Shown here piece after piece: positions 18,998 to 27,363 of a stretch of DNA of 64,000 nt. Below the pieces are notes generated by a model. The model worked only from the letters and a program-made list of their open reading frames with translations. It was not told the DNA's origin and did not search any database. Position 1 is the first letter of the stretch; each line of letters begins with the position of its first letter. Both the position numbers and the translations under genes were made by a program. This DNA comes from Rossellomorea pakistanensis. Lineage in GTDB: Bacteria > Bacillota > Bacilli > Bacillales > Bacillaceae_B. The stretch spans positions 558,001 through 622,000 of the forward strand of contig NZ_JAFBDZ010000001.1 in the NCBI RefSeq assembly GCF_016908495.1. The letters are read 5' to 3'.

Positions 18998-19510
18998 TTA
19001 GCCAATCGTTTTATGATTGGCTTCAATTGAAATTACATCCATTTTCCTAAATGCACTAGAATGTAAAAGGTCTACTGGTGTAACATCACCCGTCACTCTG
19101 TTTTTTATCACGTCAATCCCAATATGTTGATAAGCTTTATCGATAATTTCAGAACAAATATAGCGATTTGGCTGATGAATCACTAGATTTGTTTTAAAAT
19201 ATCTTTTTAATAGTATTGATAGAATCCTCCACCAATCATACCCCTCTGATGTTTTGCACTTTTCTTTCAAGAATTTTTGCATATCAGCTTGTTGCTCTAG
19301 TGTTAAATTTCCAATATAGCGGTATACATCAAATTCTTGATAAGGATTTGGTATGATCTCCATCTTTTTATCTGTGTCCACTTCACAAATAGTTGTAGAG
19401 TCATAAACCATAGCAACATGAGAATACTTTGAATTTAAAAACCACTTTATGAGTGGTGACTTAAGGAAGTCACCTCTTATAAACAATAAATCACCTGTTT
19501 GTAATTCCAA
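18998..19510 (-). CDS. YiiX/YaeF-type permuted NlpC/P60-like cysteine hydrolase
   Basis: 170 aa. The circularly permuted papain-like layout is visible: LQTGDLLFIRG at the N-terminus, catalytic His in YSHVAMVYD (H31), an acidic CEVD strand, and the nucleophile Cys in RYICSEIIDKAY (C119) near the C-terminus. This matches the peptidase C92 / YiiX family, thought to cleave amide or ester bonds in lipids or peptidoglycan-linked substrates. There is no signal peptide, so it would be cytoplasmic. Start is TTG with GGGAG ten bases upstream. Confidence 0.72.
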   Translation of the reverse strand: MELQTGDLLFIRGDFLKSPLIKWFLNSKYSHVAMVYDSTTICEVDTDKKMEIIPNPYQEFDVYRYIGNLTLEQQADMQKFLKEKCKTSEGYDWWRILSILLKRYFKTNLVIHQPNRYICSEIIDKAYQHIGIDVIKNRVTGDVTPVDLLHSSAFRKMDVISIEANHKTIG

Positions 19511-19612
19511 AACTATGACACTCCCTTTTAAACTAGAACTAGGTTATAAGACCTAAAATACTATTCTATAAAACACCTGACAAATCCTTTCAATATATAT
19601 TTTTTTACCCAT

Positions 19613-19645
19613 AAAAAAACCGATTCGCATGAGGAATCAGTTTTT
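19613..19645. terminator. Terminator overlapping the VOC gene stop codon
   Basis: On the minus strand CTGATTC pairs with GAATCGG around CTCATGC, followed by seven T. The first stem strand contains the TGA stop codon of the VOC gene. Confidence 0.8.
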
Positions 19646-20023
19646 AAGAGGTTCATAATATTCAATCCACTCACCGTCAGGTCCTAAAAAGAATAGGTAT
19701 TTCGCTCCATTTGGAAGGTTTGTTACCTCATCCCAAACTAACTTTACCCCTTCTTTTTGAATCCTTTCCTTTTCAGATTCGATTTCATCTACCGTTAAGG
19801 CAATATGATGAACTTTTCCTTCCTTGGGTAGATCTGGATTGTATCCTTCAATTAATTCTATAATAATATCTCCATTTAACCCTAGAAAAGCGAGTTTCAT
19901 TTTCCCATCGTTATGTAATAATTCATCCATTAACGCCAAACCTACCACTTGTTGATAAAATCTTTTTGATTCTTCAATGTCCCTTACTTGGATTCCGACA
20001 TGCTCGAATTTTTTTACAGCCAT
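19637..20023 (-). CDS. VOC-family (glyoxalase/dioxygenase fold) protein
   Basis: 128 aa from ATG at 20023, with GAGGAG four bases away; the longer frame has no ribosome site. Paired beta-alpha-beta-beta-beta modules are visible: FEHVGIQVRDIEESKRFYQQVVGL (first His metal ligand near residue 7) and VHHIALTVDEIESEKERIQ, ending in FLGPDGEWIEYYEP (Glu metal ligand). The metal-ligand pattern suggests a lactoylglutathione-lyase-like or related enzyme; the substrate is not predictable. It appears monocistronic, with a terminator overlapping the stop codon. Confidence 0.85.
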   Translation of the reverse strand: MAVKKFEHVGIQVRDIEESKRFYQQVVGLALMDELLHNDGKMKLAFLGLNGDIIIELIEGYNPDLPKEGKVHHIALTVDEIESEKERIQKEGVKLVWDEVTNLPNGAKYLFFLGPDGEWIEYYEPLKN

Positions 20024-20154
20024 CGTTTCTCCTCGTTTCAATTAAATAGTCGTCTCATAACCTTAAAATATGAGCTAAAAAATTAAAAATCGTATACAAA
20101 CTATTATTTTAAATGAAAATTTTTAATGCCTCTAATCATTTCCTCCAACTATTT

Positions 20155-21405
20155 CTATTTTATTAGATAAAATTCTTTTTGTCTCGTTGCCAGATAATAT
20201 AATTGCCCACTAGTAAAGACCACTGGTTCTTCTAAATAAAAAGTGACCACTTGATTCCACTCAGGGACAAATTTCCTTATATTGAATTCCATTGCATAGC
20301 AAGTATTATCCTCAATGGGAAGTTCCCCTCTCCCTTGGATCTCATTCTGTTGATCATATAACCCAATAAGAGGACCCGCTCCATGGCAGTGATACCCTAA
20401 GGGATGAGAGTATATCATCGCTTTTATTCCCAATTCTTTTGCTTTTTCCATCGAACCGGAAAAGATGTCATTACCAGAACATCCAGCTATAAACTGTTCT
20501 TCTATAATCTCTTCTAAATGAAGAGCCGTTTTCAGACCTTCATTTAACCCTCTTGGTGGCTTCTTTTCACCTTGTTTCAAAACATATGCTAGTTGTTGAG
20601 TATCTGTCGTTAATCCTAAGTAACGTATACCAAAATCCAAATGAATAACATCTCCTGGGAGAATTGTGACTCCTTCCAACCTGTCCCTCTTTTCCCCTTC
20701 TCTTTGGATATCTACCGTTGGATAAAAAGAAGTATCTAACCCTAAATCTACTACTCTTTGTCTTATCCACTCTACTACTTCTTGAGTATTCGTGACTCCA
20801 GGATGAATAACTGTATTTGAAAGTGCCTCCTTAGCAATAAATCTTGCTAATTCGGCTATATGCGGATAGGCATTTAATTCACTGTTCGTACGTATTTGGA
20901 GCCAATCTATAGATAATCCTTCAGCTGAGATGACCTTATCTTTATAGGATTCACCAAGAATATTCATAATTTGAGTATATAAAGATGAAGTTAATCCATC
21001 TGTAACTGCATGGAGATTTCCATAATTCAATCCAATATTTTTAGGCTTTTTTTGTTCCACCAACCTTTTCAATGCTTCCATCTGAGTTTCTTCCTCAAAA
21101 TCCCACCCTAATTCATAATAATCAGAATAATTGGGATTAGCATTGAGTATGTATTTTTCAAAATGACCCTTGACCATAGTAACAAACAGGATCGTTAATC
21201 TACTTGAACTATCGATAGCAGATGGAAAAAACGTTTCTAACACAGGATCTTCATTATATTCCCTTCCTACTAATATCCAGGATTCGACCTTATGTTTCTT
21301 CATTAAAATCGGTAATAGTTCATTAACTCTTTCAAGTAACCAACGATCTCTTATCCTGTCTCTTTCTTTTAACGAGAGAATGTTCATTTTTATACTATTA
21401 AACAT
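20155..21405 (-). CDS. M24-family (Xaa-Pro aminopeptidase-like) metallopeptidase
   Basis: 416 aa. A creatinase-like N-terminal domain (residues ~1-175) precedes a pita-bread M24 domain with metal-binding residues in IHLDFG (D257), TTDTQQ (D268), SHPLGYHCHG (about 334-342), the Glu in YAMEFN, and a final Glu in FYLEEP. Likely a dinuclear-metal aminopeptidase or related hydrolase in the cytoplasm. It differs from housekeeping PepP in sequence around the active site. ATG at 21405 follows GGGGGGAG with ideal spacing. No partner gene is adjacent. Confidence 0.85.
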   Translation of the reverse strand: MFNSIKMNILSLKERDRIRDRWLLERVNELLPILMKKHKVESWILVGREYNEDPVLETFFPSAIDSSSRLTILFVTMVKGHFEKYILNANPNYSDYYELGWDFEEETQMEALKRLVEQKKPKNIGLNYGNLHAVTDGLTSSLYTQIMNILGESYKDKVISAEGLSIDWLQIRTNSELNAYPHIAELARFIAKEALSNTVIHPGVTNTQEVVEWIRQRVVDLGLDTSFYPTVDIQREGEKRDRLEGVTILPGDVIHLDFGIRYLGLTTDTQQLAYVLKQGEKKPPRGLNEGLKTALHLEEIIEEQFIAGCSGNDIFSGSMEKAKELGIKAMIYSHPLGYHCHGAGPLIGLYDQQNEIQGRGELPIEDNTCYAMEFNIRKFVPEWNQVVTFYLEEPVVFTSGQLYYLATRQKEFYLIK

Positions 21406-21591
21406 ATATATCTCCCCCCTTTCCTTTTTTCTAATTCGACAAAGTTCTGTTTATTCCTTCAAGTTTGCTCCCCCCATTTCGTTTCTATGAAAATGGATAG
21501 ATAATAGTAATTTAATCATAAAACTTTAATCTATATTGAAATACAACGAATAATAACAAAATAAATTAAGTGTTGTATGTGAGAAACAGTT

Positions 21592-21634
21592 ATGTTACTA
21601 TTTAGTCACATATAAAACGTTACCTTATAGTAAC
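21592..21634. promoter_or_regulatory. Inverted repeats upstream of ArsR-SRPBCC gene
   Basis: ATGTTACT (21592-21599) and AGTCACAT (21604-21611) form one dyad; GTTAC and GTAAC (21619-21634) form a second. They lie just before the ribosome site of the ArsR-type gene and are plausible autoregulatory operators. Confidence 0.45.
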
Positions 21635-21656
21635 ATATAAAGAAAGGTGTGATGCA

Positions 21657-22436
21657 ATGGTTGGTCATGATGTATCCCATATCTTCAAGGCGTTAAGTCA
21701 TGAAATACGTGTTGAAATATTGGATATATTAAAAAACGGTCCAAAATCAACAGGTGATTTAAACAATCACTTTGAGAATGTTAGTCGATATGCCGTCATG
21801 AAGCATTTGACTATTTTAAATGAGGCGAATTTAATCCTCTATCGAAAACAAGGCCGTTTAAGAATGAATTTTATTAATGTAGCCCCACTTCAAATGATTT
21901 CCGAGCGATGGGTTAGCAATTATCAAGGGAACTTTGCAACATCAATATTAAAATTAAAAAACAATCTTGAAGGGAGTTCGAATGACATGGAAAAAGGGTA
22001 TGTTCATGATTCATTTCAAATTGAACAGGAATACGTGATTAAAGCAAGTAAAGAAAAGGTTTTTACGTCACTAACAAAAGATATAAACAACTGGTGGGCT
22101 TACCGTCTCTGCGGGGAAGACTCTAGTTTCTCATTAGAACCGAAGGTAGGCGGGCAATTTTTAGAAAGCGGAAAAAATGGAGATGACGCTCTTTGGGGTA
22201 CTATTACCTATTTAAAACCAAATGAGGAAATACGTTTACAGGGATTATTAGGAATGCAAGGGGCCGTTACAAGCTCATATAGCTATGTCCTTAAGGAGCA
22301 AGGAGACGCAACCCTTTTAAAATTATCCCATTCAGCAGTAGGACTTCTTGACCCAAATTGGGCAGAGGCACATGCTGGAGGCTGGGAAGAATTACTTGGC
22401 TCCTTCTTAAAAAGCTATGCTGAGACAGATCAATGA
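21657..22436 (+). CDS. ArsR-type HTH fused to SRPBCC (AHSA1-like) domain
   Basis: 259 aa fusion. Residues ~1-90 are an ArsR winged helix (FKALSHEIRVEILDILKNGPKSTGDL, recognition helix RYAVMKHLTILNEA), without the cysteine pairs of metal sensors. Residues ~120-255 are an SRPBCC/AHSA1 ligand-binding domain (YVIKASKEKVFTSLTKDINNWW, GGWEELLGSFLKSY). Such fusions are likely one-component regulators whose START-like cavity binds a hydrophobic ligand. It overlaps the next SRPBCC gene by 4 bp, so the two are co-translated. Dyads upstream suggest autoregulation. Confidence 0.85.
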   Translation: MVGHDVSHIFKALSHEIRVEILDILKNGPKSTGDLNNHFENVSRYAVMKHLTILNEANLILYRKQGRLRMNFINVAPLQMISERWVSNYQGNFATSILKLKNNLEGSSNDMEKGYVHDSFQIEQEYVIKASKEKVFTSLTKDINNWWAYRLCGEDSSFSLEPKVGGQFLESGKNGDDALWGTITYLKPNEEIRLQGLLGMQGAVTSSYSYVLKEQGDATLLKLSHSAVGLLDPNWAEAHAGGWEELLGSFLKSYAETDQ

Positions 22437-22864
22437 TTAAAGTTGAGTCCAAAATCTTCATTAACAGAGAATATCAAGAAGTTTTCCGCTTCATATCTAA
22501 TTTTGAGAACAACACTTTATGGCAAAAGGGGATGAAGAAAGCACAATTTACCACCTCTGCCCCTATCGGTATAGGCTCCACTTATGAACAAGAGGCATCT
22601 TTTTTAGGGAAGAAAATTGTTTCTTCCTTCATTGTTACTGATTTTAAAGAAGATCATTTGATTAAAATTAAAAGCACAGCAAGTTCATTTCCTATACAAG
22701 TTACAAGATCAGTTGAGCCTGTTGGTACTGGCACTAAAGTTTACGCCATAGTTGAAGGAGATGCCATGCATTTTTTCAAGCTTGCTCAGCCAATACTAAA
22801 GAAATTCGTTGGAAACTCGATAAATGCGGATTATAAACGTCTAAAAGAAACTTTAGAAAAATAA
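22433..22864 (+). CDS. SRPBCC-family protein
   Basis: 143 aa single-domain SRPBCC (Bet v 1/START-like) protein: IFINREYQEVFRFISNFEN at the N-terminus, central strands, and a C-terminal helix (ILKKFVGNSINADYKRLKETLE). These proteins enclose a hydrophobic cavity and may bind or modify lipids or aromatics. It overlaps the ArsR-SRPBCC regulator by ATGA and is probably its target or co-sensor. No catalytic residues are evident. Confidence 0.85.
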   Translation: MIKVESKIFINREYQEVFRFISNFENNTLWQKGMKKAQFTTSAPIGIGSTYEQEASFLGKKIVSSFIVTDFKEDHLIKIKSTASSFPIQVTRSVEPVGTGTKVYAIVEGDAMHFFKLAQPILKKFVGNSINADYKRLKETLEK

Positions 22865-22880
22865 CGGTTTTAAATACAAA

Positions 22881-23000
22881 GGGGCATTCCCATAAGGAGT
22901 TCGGAACCACTATTATTATCCATATATAGATGCTGTCTTGAGGTTCCTTCTATGTATGGATATTTTAGTTCCCTGACACCTAGCTCTTGGGATAGCCCTT
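22881..23000. repeat. Family A palindromic repeat, copy A4
   Basis: About 120 bp with outer arms GGGGCATTCCCA and TGGGATAGCCC, inner arms GGAACCACTAT and ATATTTTAGTTCC, a central hairpin CCATATATAGA/TCTATGTATGG, and the centre GATGCTGTCTTGAGG, nearly the same centre as copy A2. Confidence 0.85.
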
Positions 23001-23083
23001 TAATATTTTTGCGGGTTTATTCTTTTTTTAACGTGGTAATTATATTAAAGAAAATATTGATTAATAAAAGGAGGAAATTAAAC

Positions 23084-23347
23084 GTGAAACTTAGACCAGT
23101 AAGTTCAACCATTCTAATTGGTGCCGCTGCCGGAATTATGCTAACCTCCAAAGAAAATCGAAATAAGATTCATAACCTTTCAGAAAAACTTAAATATAAG
23201 TGGAAGAGTTTTCGAAGCAATGAATTATCAAATAAACTCCCAATCAAAAAAGGTGGTAACCCTGATCCGATGAATGTAGAGGATAACAAAATGGTCAGCG
23301 AGGGTGCACTCACTTCTGTCACCTATTATAATGCAAAAGAACAATAA
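23084..23347 (+). CDS. Small YtxH/YbyB-like protein
   Basis: 87 aa from GTG at 23084, preceded by AAAGGAGG; the upstream in-frame extension runs into the family A repeat and is not coding. A short hydrophobic N-terminal segment (STILIGAAAGIMLTS) precedes a basic stretch (KENRNKIHNLSEKLKYKWKSF) and a polar tail. This resembles small general-stress membrane-associated proteins such as YbyB or YtxH, but family membership is uncertain. Function is unknown. Confidence 0.6.
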   Translation: MKLRPVSSTILIGAAAGIMLTSKENRNKIHNLSEKLKYKWKSFRSNELSNKLPIKKGGNPDPMNVEDNKMVSEGALTSVTYYNAKEQ

Positions 23348-23455
23348 TAGGTTCCACATTAAACTATCCAATAAGGTCGGGAATTACATTGTATTTTCTA
23401 TTAAAGAAGGTGTTGAAATGATAGTTCCCGACACCTAATCATTGAAAAAGTCCTT
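23345..23455. repeat. Possible diverged family A repeat (A7)
   Basis: TCGGGAAT and AGTTCCCGA form inner arms around a centre AAAGAAGGTGTTGAAATG that recalls the GAAGATGTCTTGAGG centre of other copies. Outer arms are weak. It lies immediately downstream of the short spo0M-like gene. Confidence 0.4.
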
Positions 23456-23495
23456 TTATCATTATAGGTTATTCATTGCCTTAAGCTAAATAATT

Positions 23496-23900
23496 CTATA
23501 AAACATTAATCGTATCTTCATCCTTTGGATCCATTGCTTGTGAAACCATTAATGTCGTTCTTAGAAATGTTTCATATTTAGAATCTGTGTTAGGATGATC
23601 TTTACTTACTTCAATTGAAAATGGAATTTTCCTTTCTTCTCCTGCTTGAATTGTCCCGATCTTTTCTAATCTAGTTTCACTAACTTCTTTTACATGATGG
23701 GTAAAATCACTATCTTCTTTATCTTCACGATACTGAACATATAGGAGTAAAACAATCTCATCGATTACTTGAGTAGAGACTCCTCCTGTAATGTGTACCT
23801 CTCCTTTAACTTCTTCACCCCTTTTTACTGATGGATTATGTACAATTGTGTCAACTTTCGCATTTCCAATTCCAATACTTGATAAAAATTCCTTCCACAT
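23496..23900 (-). CDS. Spo0M-like protein, N-terminal arrestin-like domain only
   Basis: 134 aa matching the first half of Spo0M (sporulation-control protein): SSIGIGNAKVDTIVHNPSVKRGEEVKGEVHITGG, then IGTIQAGEERKIPFSIEV. B. subtilis Spo0M is about 258 aa; here the frame stops after the sequence QAMDPKDEDTINVL. The 150 bp downstream contain stops and a possible repeat but no recognisable remainder, so this is either a natural single-domain paralogue or an old truncation. ATG follows AGGAGG with ideal spacing, so it is likely translated. Spo0M proteins affect sporulation and cell-envelope behaviour. Confidence 0.75.
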   Translation of the reverse strand: MWKEFLSSIGIGNAKVDTIVHNPSVKRGEEVKGEVHITGGVSTQVIDEIVLLLYVQYREDKEDSDFTHHVKEVSETRLEKIGTIQAGEERKIPFSIEVSKDHPNTDSKYETFLRTTLMVSQAMDPKDEDTINVL

Positions 23901-24012
23901 GTGAAAGCCTCCTATTTTCCTTTTTTATTCATTTTACTCTATTCATTATATAAATACATATTTTATCCTGGAATAGAACATAATAGGTGCGATTAAGAAA
24001 GGAGAATGATTT

Positions 24013-24333
24013 ATGAAAAAAATATTTTCTCTTATGATGATAGCAGTATTTATCCTGTCATTTGGAAATCCGATGAATGTACAAGCAGTTACAAATCCAA
24101 ATGATCAAAAAATTACTTTGAGTAAGGAACAAATTGATGAGTTAGCCAAGCTGCATGAAGAACTTCACGGAACAAAAATTGAGTTAATTAATAAGTATAT
24201 CGAATTTGGGGTAATTCCAAAGGATAAAGGTGAAAAAATGTTAGAGCATTTAGATAAACGTTATCAAATGTTAAAAGAAAACCAATATATAATGAAATGG
24301 GACCATAAACATCGCCACAAACAAACTCAATAA
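24013..24333 (+). CDS. Secreted DUF2680-like (YckD-type) protein
   Basis: 106 aa with a clear signal peptide (MKKIFSLMMIAVFILSFGNP) and likely cleavage after VQA. The mature part is helical and charged (LSKEQIDELAKLHEELHGTKIELINKYIEFGVIPKDKGEKM), typical of small DUF2680 proteins, ending in a His/Lys-rich tail (KWDHKHRHKQTQ) that could bind metal. Ribosome site AAAGGAG. Function is unknown. A terminator follows. Confidence 0.75.
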   Translation: MKKIFSLMMIAVFILSFGNPMNVQAVTNPNDQKITLSKEQIDELAKLHEELHGTKIELINKYIEFGVIPKDKGEKMLEHLDKRYQMLKENQYIMKWDHKHRHKQTQ

Positions 24334-24363
24334 ATAAGATTGGTTGTGGTCAGTTCTTAAAGA

Positions 24364-24413
24364 ACCCCTGATGAATATTGATTGACCTATTCCAAATTTG
24401 TCAGGGGCTTTTT
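24364..24413. terminator. Intrinsic terminator after DUF2680-like gene
   Basis: CCCCTGA (24365-24371) pairs with TCAGGGG (24401-24407) followed by CTTTTTT. It lies between convergent genes. Confidence 0.7.
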
Positions 24414-24461
24414 TATAGACTATTGATGAAAATCATGAAATATATCTTGGTGAAAACTTGA

Positions 24462-25484
24462 TTACTTAAATTGTTGTCGAATTGTTTCTATCGTTTTAAT
24501 AATATCCTCTTCAGTTACATCATAATGTGTAGTAAATCTCACTAAAGTGGGGCCGAATGAAACTCCTAGGATATCATTTTCCTTAAGTTTTTTAACAAAT
24601 TCATCTGAAGAAACTCTTAGTTCTTTTACATCGATAACGACAATGTTTGTATCAACATCGTTAACTACTTTTATTTTCGGAATATCCGTTAATCCAGATG
24701 CCAATACTTGTGCATTTAGATGATCCTCTGCTAGACGATTTCTCATCTTGGTTAAGGCAATGATTCCTGGGGCAGCAAGAACTCCTACTTGCCTTAGTCC
24801 GCCTCCAAGACGTTTTCTCCATTTTCTTGCACTATTTATAAATTCAGATGATCCGGCAATAATCGATCCTACCGGTGCCCCTAACCCTTTTGACAAACAG
24901 ATTTGAACGGTATCACAATACTGTGTAAACTCAGTAACATCTGTATTGATTGAAGCTGCTGCATTAAATAATCTTGCACCATCTACATGAAGTGGAATCT
25001 CATTTTCTTTAGCAACAGCATAAATTTCTTTCATATTTTGGACAGGTATAACGGCTCCCCCAGCACGATTATGGGTATTCTCTAAACAGATTAATCCCGT
25101 CTCAGGGAAGTGTTGATCTTCGCCGCGGATAAACTCCTCTATGCTTTTAGGATTCATTACCCCTTTTTCCCCAATAATTGTTCTTGTCTGAACACCTGCA
25201 AATGCCGCAACTGCTCCAGATTCATAATAAAAAATATGTGACTCTGCCTCTAGTAATATCTCATTTCCAGGCTGCGTATGGGTTAACACTGCAATTTGGT
25301 TTCCCTGTGTTCCACTAGTTACAAATAATGCCTCCTCTTTACCCAGTATATTTGCTGCTAGTTTTTCTAATTTTGTTACAGTAGGATCTTCACCATATAC
25401 ATCATCTCCAACTTCAGCTTCATATAAAGCCCTTCTCATCTCTTCTGTTGGCTTTGTAACAGTATCACTACGTAGATCAATCAA
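24462..25484 (-). CDS. ltaE: Low-specificity L-threonine aldolase
   Basis: 340 aa PLP enzyme cleaving L-threonine or L-allo-threonine to glycine and acetaldehyde. Diagnostic segments: IDLRSDTVTKPTEEMRRAL, GDDVYGEDPT, an aromatic-stacking His (H83 in ESHIFYYE), HVDGARLFNAA, and the PLP lysine K199 in LSKGLGAPVGS. Start is TTG at 25484, eight bases after AGGAGG; the frame is open a little further upstream without a ribosome site. It appears monocistronic. Stereospecificity cannot be read from sequence. Confidence 0.93.
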   Translation of the reverse strand: MIDLRSDTVTKPTEEMRRALYEAEVGDDVYGEDPTVTKLEKLAANILGKEEALFVTSGTQGNQIAVLTHTQPGNEILLEAESHIFYYESGAVAAFAGVQTRTIIGEKGVMNPKSIEEFIRGEDQHFPETGLICLENTHNRAGGAVIPVQNMKEIYAVAKENEIPLHVDGARLFNAAASINTDVTEFTQYCDTVQICLSKGLGAPVGSIIAGSSEFINSARKWRKRLGGGLRQVGVLAAPGIIALTKMRNRLAEDHLNAQVLASGLTDIPKIKVVNDVDTNIVVIDVKELRVSSDEFVKKLKENDILGVSFGPTLVRFTTHYDVTEEDIIKTIETIRQQFK

Positions 25485-25813
25485 ACTAAATACCTCCTGA
25501 CCCAAATCACTCTTTTTTTACCACATTAATATATCATAAAGTTAATATCAAACATTTGCACTTTAAATTGCTAAAGCGAATAAATCCTAACAATTTCTTT
25601 CAAAAATATAATTATAGGAATATTCCAAATAGATATATAAAAAGTATGATATTCTCTTCTTAGATAGGTTAAAAGATTGTAAGAAAATTTTCACAAGTAA
25701 CTCTCATTTTCTTGAATGTTTGGAAAGGTATAGATCTGTATTTCTCAATATTCATGTATGTTCTATATTAGGTTTCCTTGTATATAATCATTATGGGTAG
25801 GAGGTAATGGTGA
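25485..25813. other. Intergenic region between divergent ltaE and NprR-like genes
   Basis: 329 bp of AT-rich DNA. No ORF with a ribosome site and no strong hairpin. It must hold the promoters of both genes, but I could not pick a convincing -35/-10 pair. Confidence 0.5.
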
Positions 25814-27070
25814 ATGACAATAGGAAGTAAAATTCGTTACCATCGTGTAAGAAAAAACCTAACCCAAGAAGAGCTTGCTAAAGGGGTTCTTTCTGTTTCA
25901 TATCTTTCAAAAATAGAGAATAACCAAATTAATGCTTCCCAGGAAATTTTAGACTTATTATGTAACAGACTTGGAATTGAGAATATTGAACAAAGCAATG
26001 AAATAATGAAACAAGCTCTGCAGAATTGGAACAAGGCATTATTAAGAAGCGATATTGAAGAATCTAAAAGATTACGAAAGATTCTTCAAACAACCATTTC
26101 TGATGCCGACGAGTTCTCAATCCTAACAGGCTATCAAATTTTGCTCATTCGCTTTCATTTATTAATGAATAATTTAGATGAAGCTTCTCGACTTATTACG
26201 GATATTCATCACTACTATAAAGATTTATCAGATCAACTTAAATTTTATTATCGTAAATTTACTGGAAACTATTATTATGCAACAAAAAAATATGATAATG
26301 CAATTGAACATTTTAAAGAAGCAGAGCATCTCTTTATGATAGCTAGAATTCCTCAGCAAGAAGAAAAAGCTGATTTGTTCTATCGGATAAGCTTAGCTTT
26401 AGTTCAATTAAGAAAACATACAACTGCGATTATTTATTCAGAAAAATCACTTGACCTTTATCAAAGCCTCTACCATAACAAGCGTTGTGCAGAAGTTCAT
26501 TTATTATTAGGTGTGTGCTATCGAAGAACTCATAATATAGATGAAGCATTATTCCATTATGAATGGGCAAATGAAATCAGTAAGACTAACAGATATACCC
26601 TTTTAAGGGGAAATGTTGAGCAAAATCTTGGATATCTTAAATCAACAAAGGGCCTGACAGACGAAGCAATCGTCCATTACTTAACGAGTCTAGGATTTAA
26701 GAACGAGCATAATGAAAGTAAATTATCTACACTCGTTACCCTCGTAAAAGAGTACTACAAATTAAACCAATTTGATGAAATGAATAAATGGTTAAAAGAA
26801 GGGTTTTTAATCGCTACTAAAACGCAATATCCTGCTAAGTACTACCAATTAAAAATTTATGAGTATTTAGCAAATGGTTTCAGTGAAGAATTTGAACAAT
26901 TCATGGTCCAAGAAGCCCTCCCCTATTTTGAAAAGCATGGGAATCCGCATCATATTGCTCAGTTTTCTAAATTTCTAGGTCAATATTACCAAGAAATTAG
27001 AAAATATAAATATGCAGCCCACTATTTAACGAAAGCAAACGCTGCATATGAAAATATATTAGGTGATTAG
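25814..27070 (+). CDS. NprR-like RNPP quorum-sensing regulator (HTH + TPR)
   Basis: 418 aa. Residues ~1-65 form an XRE-type HTH (IGSKIRYHRVRKNLTQEELAKG, SVSYLSKIENNQINASQEIL). The remainder is a stack of about nine TPR-like helical pairs (KYDNAIEHFKEAEHLF, HTTAIIYSEKSLDLYQSL, KYKYAAHYLTKANAAYENI). The length equals NprR (~423 aa) rather than PlcR (~285). RNPP receptors bind an imported peptide in the TPR groove and then change DNA binding or kinase inhibition. A 41-codon secreted peptide gene follows 11 bp later, as for nprR-nprX. Start ATG follows AGGAGG. Targets are unknown. Confidence 0.88.
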   Translation: MTIGSKIRYHRVRKNLTQEELAKGVLSVSYLSKIENNQINASQEILDLLCNRLGIENIEQSNEIMKQALQNWNKALLRSDIEESKRLRKILQTTISDADEFSILTGYQILLIRFHLLMNNLDEASRLITDIHHYYKDLSDQLKFYYRKFTGNYYYATKKYDNAIEHFKEAEHLFMIARIPQQEEKADLFYRISLALVQLRKHTTAIIYSEKSLDLYQSLYHNKRCAEVHLLLGVCYRRTHNIDEALFHYEWANEISKTNRYTLLRGNVEQNLGYLKSTKGLTDEAIVHYLTSLGFKNEHNESKLSTLVTLVKEYYKLNQFDEMNKWLKEGFLIATKTQYPAKYYQLKIYEYLANGFSEEFEQFMVQEALPYFEKHGNPHHIAQFSKFLGQYYQEIRKYKYAAHYLTKANAAYENILGD

Positions 27071-27081
27071 GAGGAGTTAAA

Positions 27082-27207
27082 ATGAAAAAATTAAGAAGAA
27101 TTTTGGTGGTATCACTTGCTATTATGGCGATTGGTGCAGGTACAACTGCATTTGCTTCAGATGAAGATCTACCACCAGCAGACAGTATCGTTAACGAAGT
27201 GCAATAA
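27082..27207 (+). CDS. Secreted signalling pro-peptide (NprX/Phr-like), 41 aa
   Basis: ATG at 27082 with GAGGAG seven bases upstream, 41 codons to TAA, 11 bp after the NprR-like gene. N-terminal signal peptide (MKKLRRILVVSLAIMAIGAG, ending TTAFA) with likely cleavage after A25, leaving SDEDLPPADSIVNEVQ. In known RNPP systems such pro-peptides are secreted, trimmed to 5-10 residues and re-imported by an oligopeptide permease. The active peptide probably lies in the last dozen residues, but the exact ends are inference. It is too short for normal ORF thresholds. Confidence 0.8.
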   Translation: MKKLRRILVVSLAIMAIGAGTTAFASDEDLPPADSIVNEVQ

Positions 27208-27230
27208 TAAGATTTTTAGGTAAATCCTAA

Positions 27231-27268
27231 AACTTACGCCTCTCCATACATATGGTGAGGCGTAAGTC
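27231..27268 (+). terminator. Terminator of the receptor-peptide pair
   Basis: ACTTACGCCTC (27232-27242) and GAGGCGTAAGT (27257-27267) pair perfectly; CTTTAT follows. Confidence 0.8.
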
Positions 27269-27363
27269 TTTATGGCTACCATTTTTATATTTCGCAAATT
27301 TATTATTAGTAATTTTCTGAATTCGATTGTATAGTTAAAATGTAAAAATAAAGGGGGGTTTCC

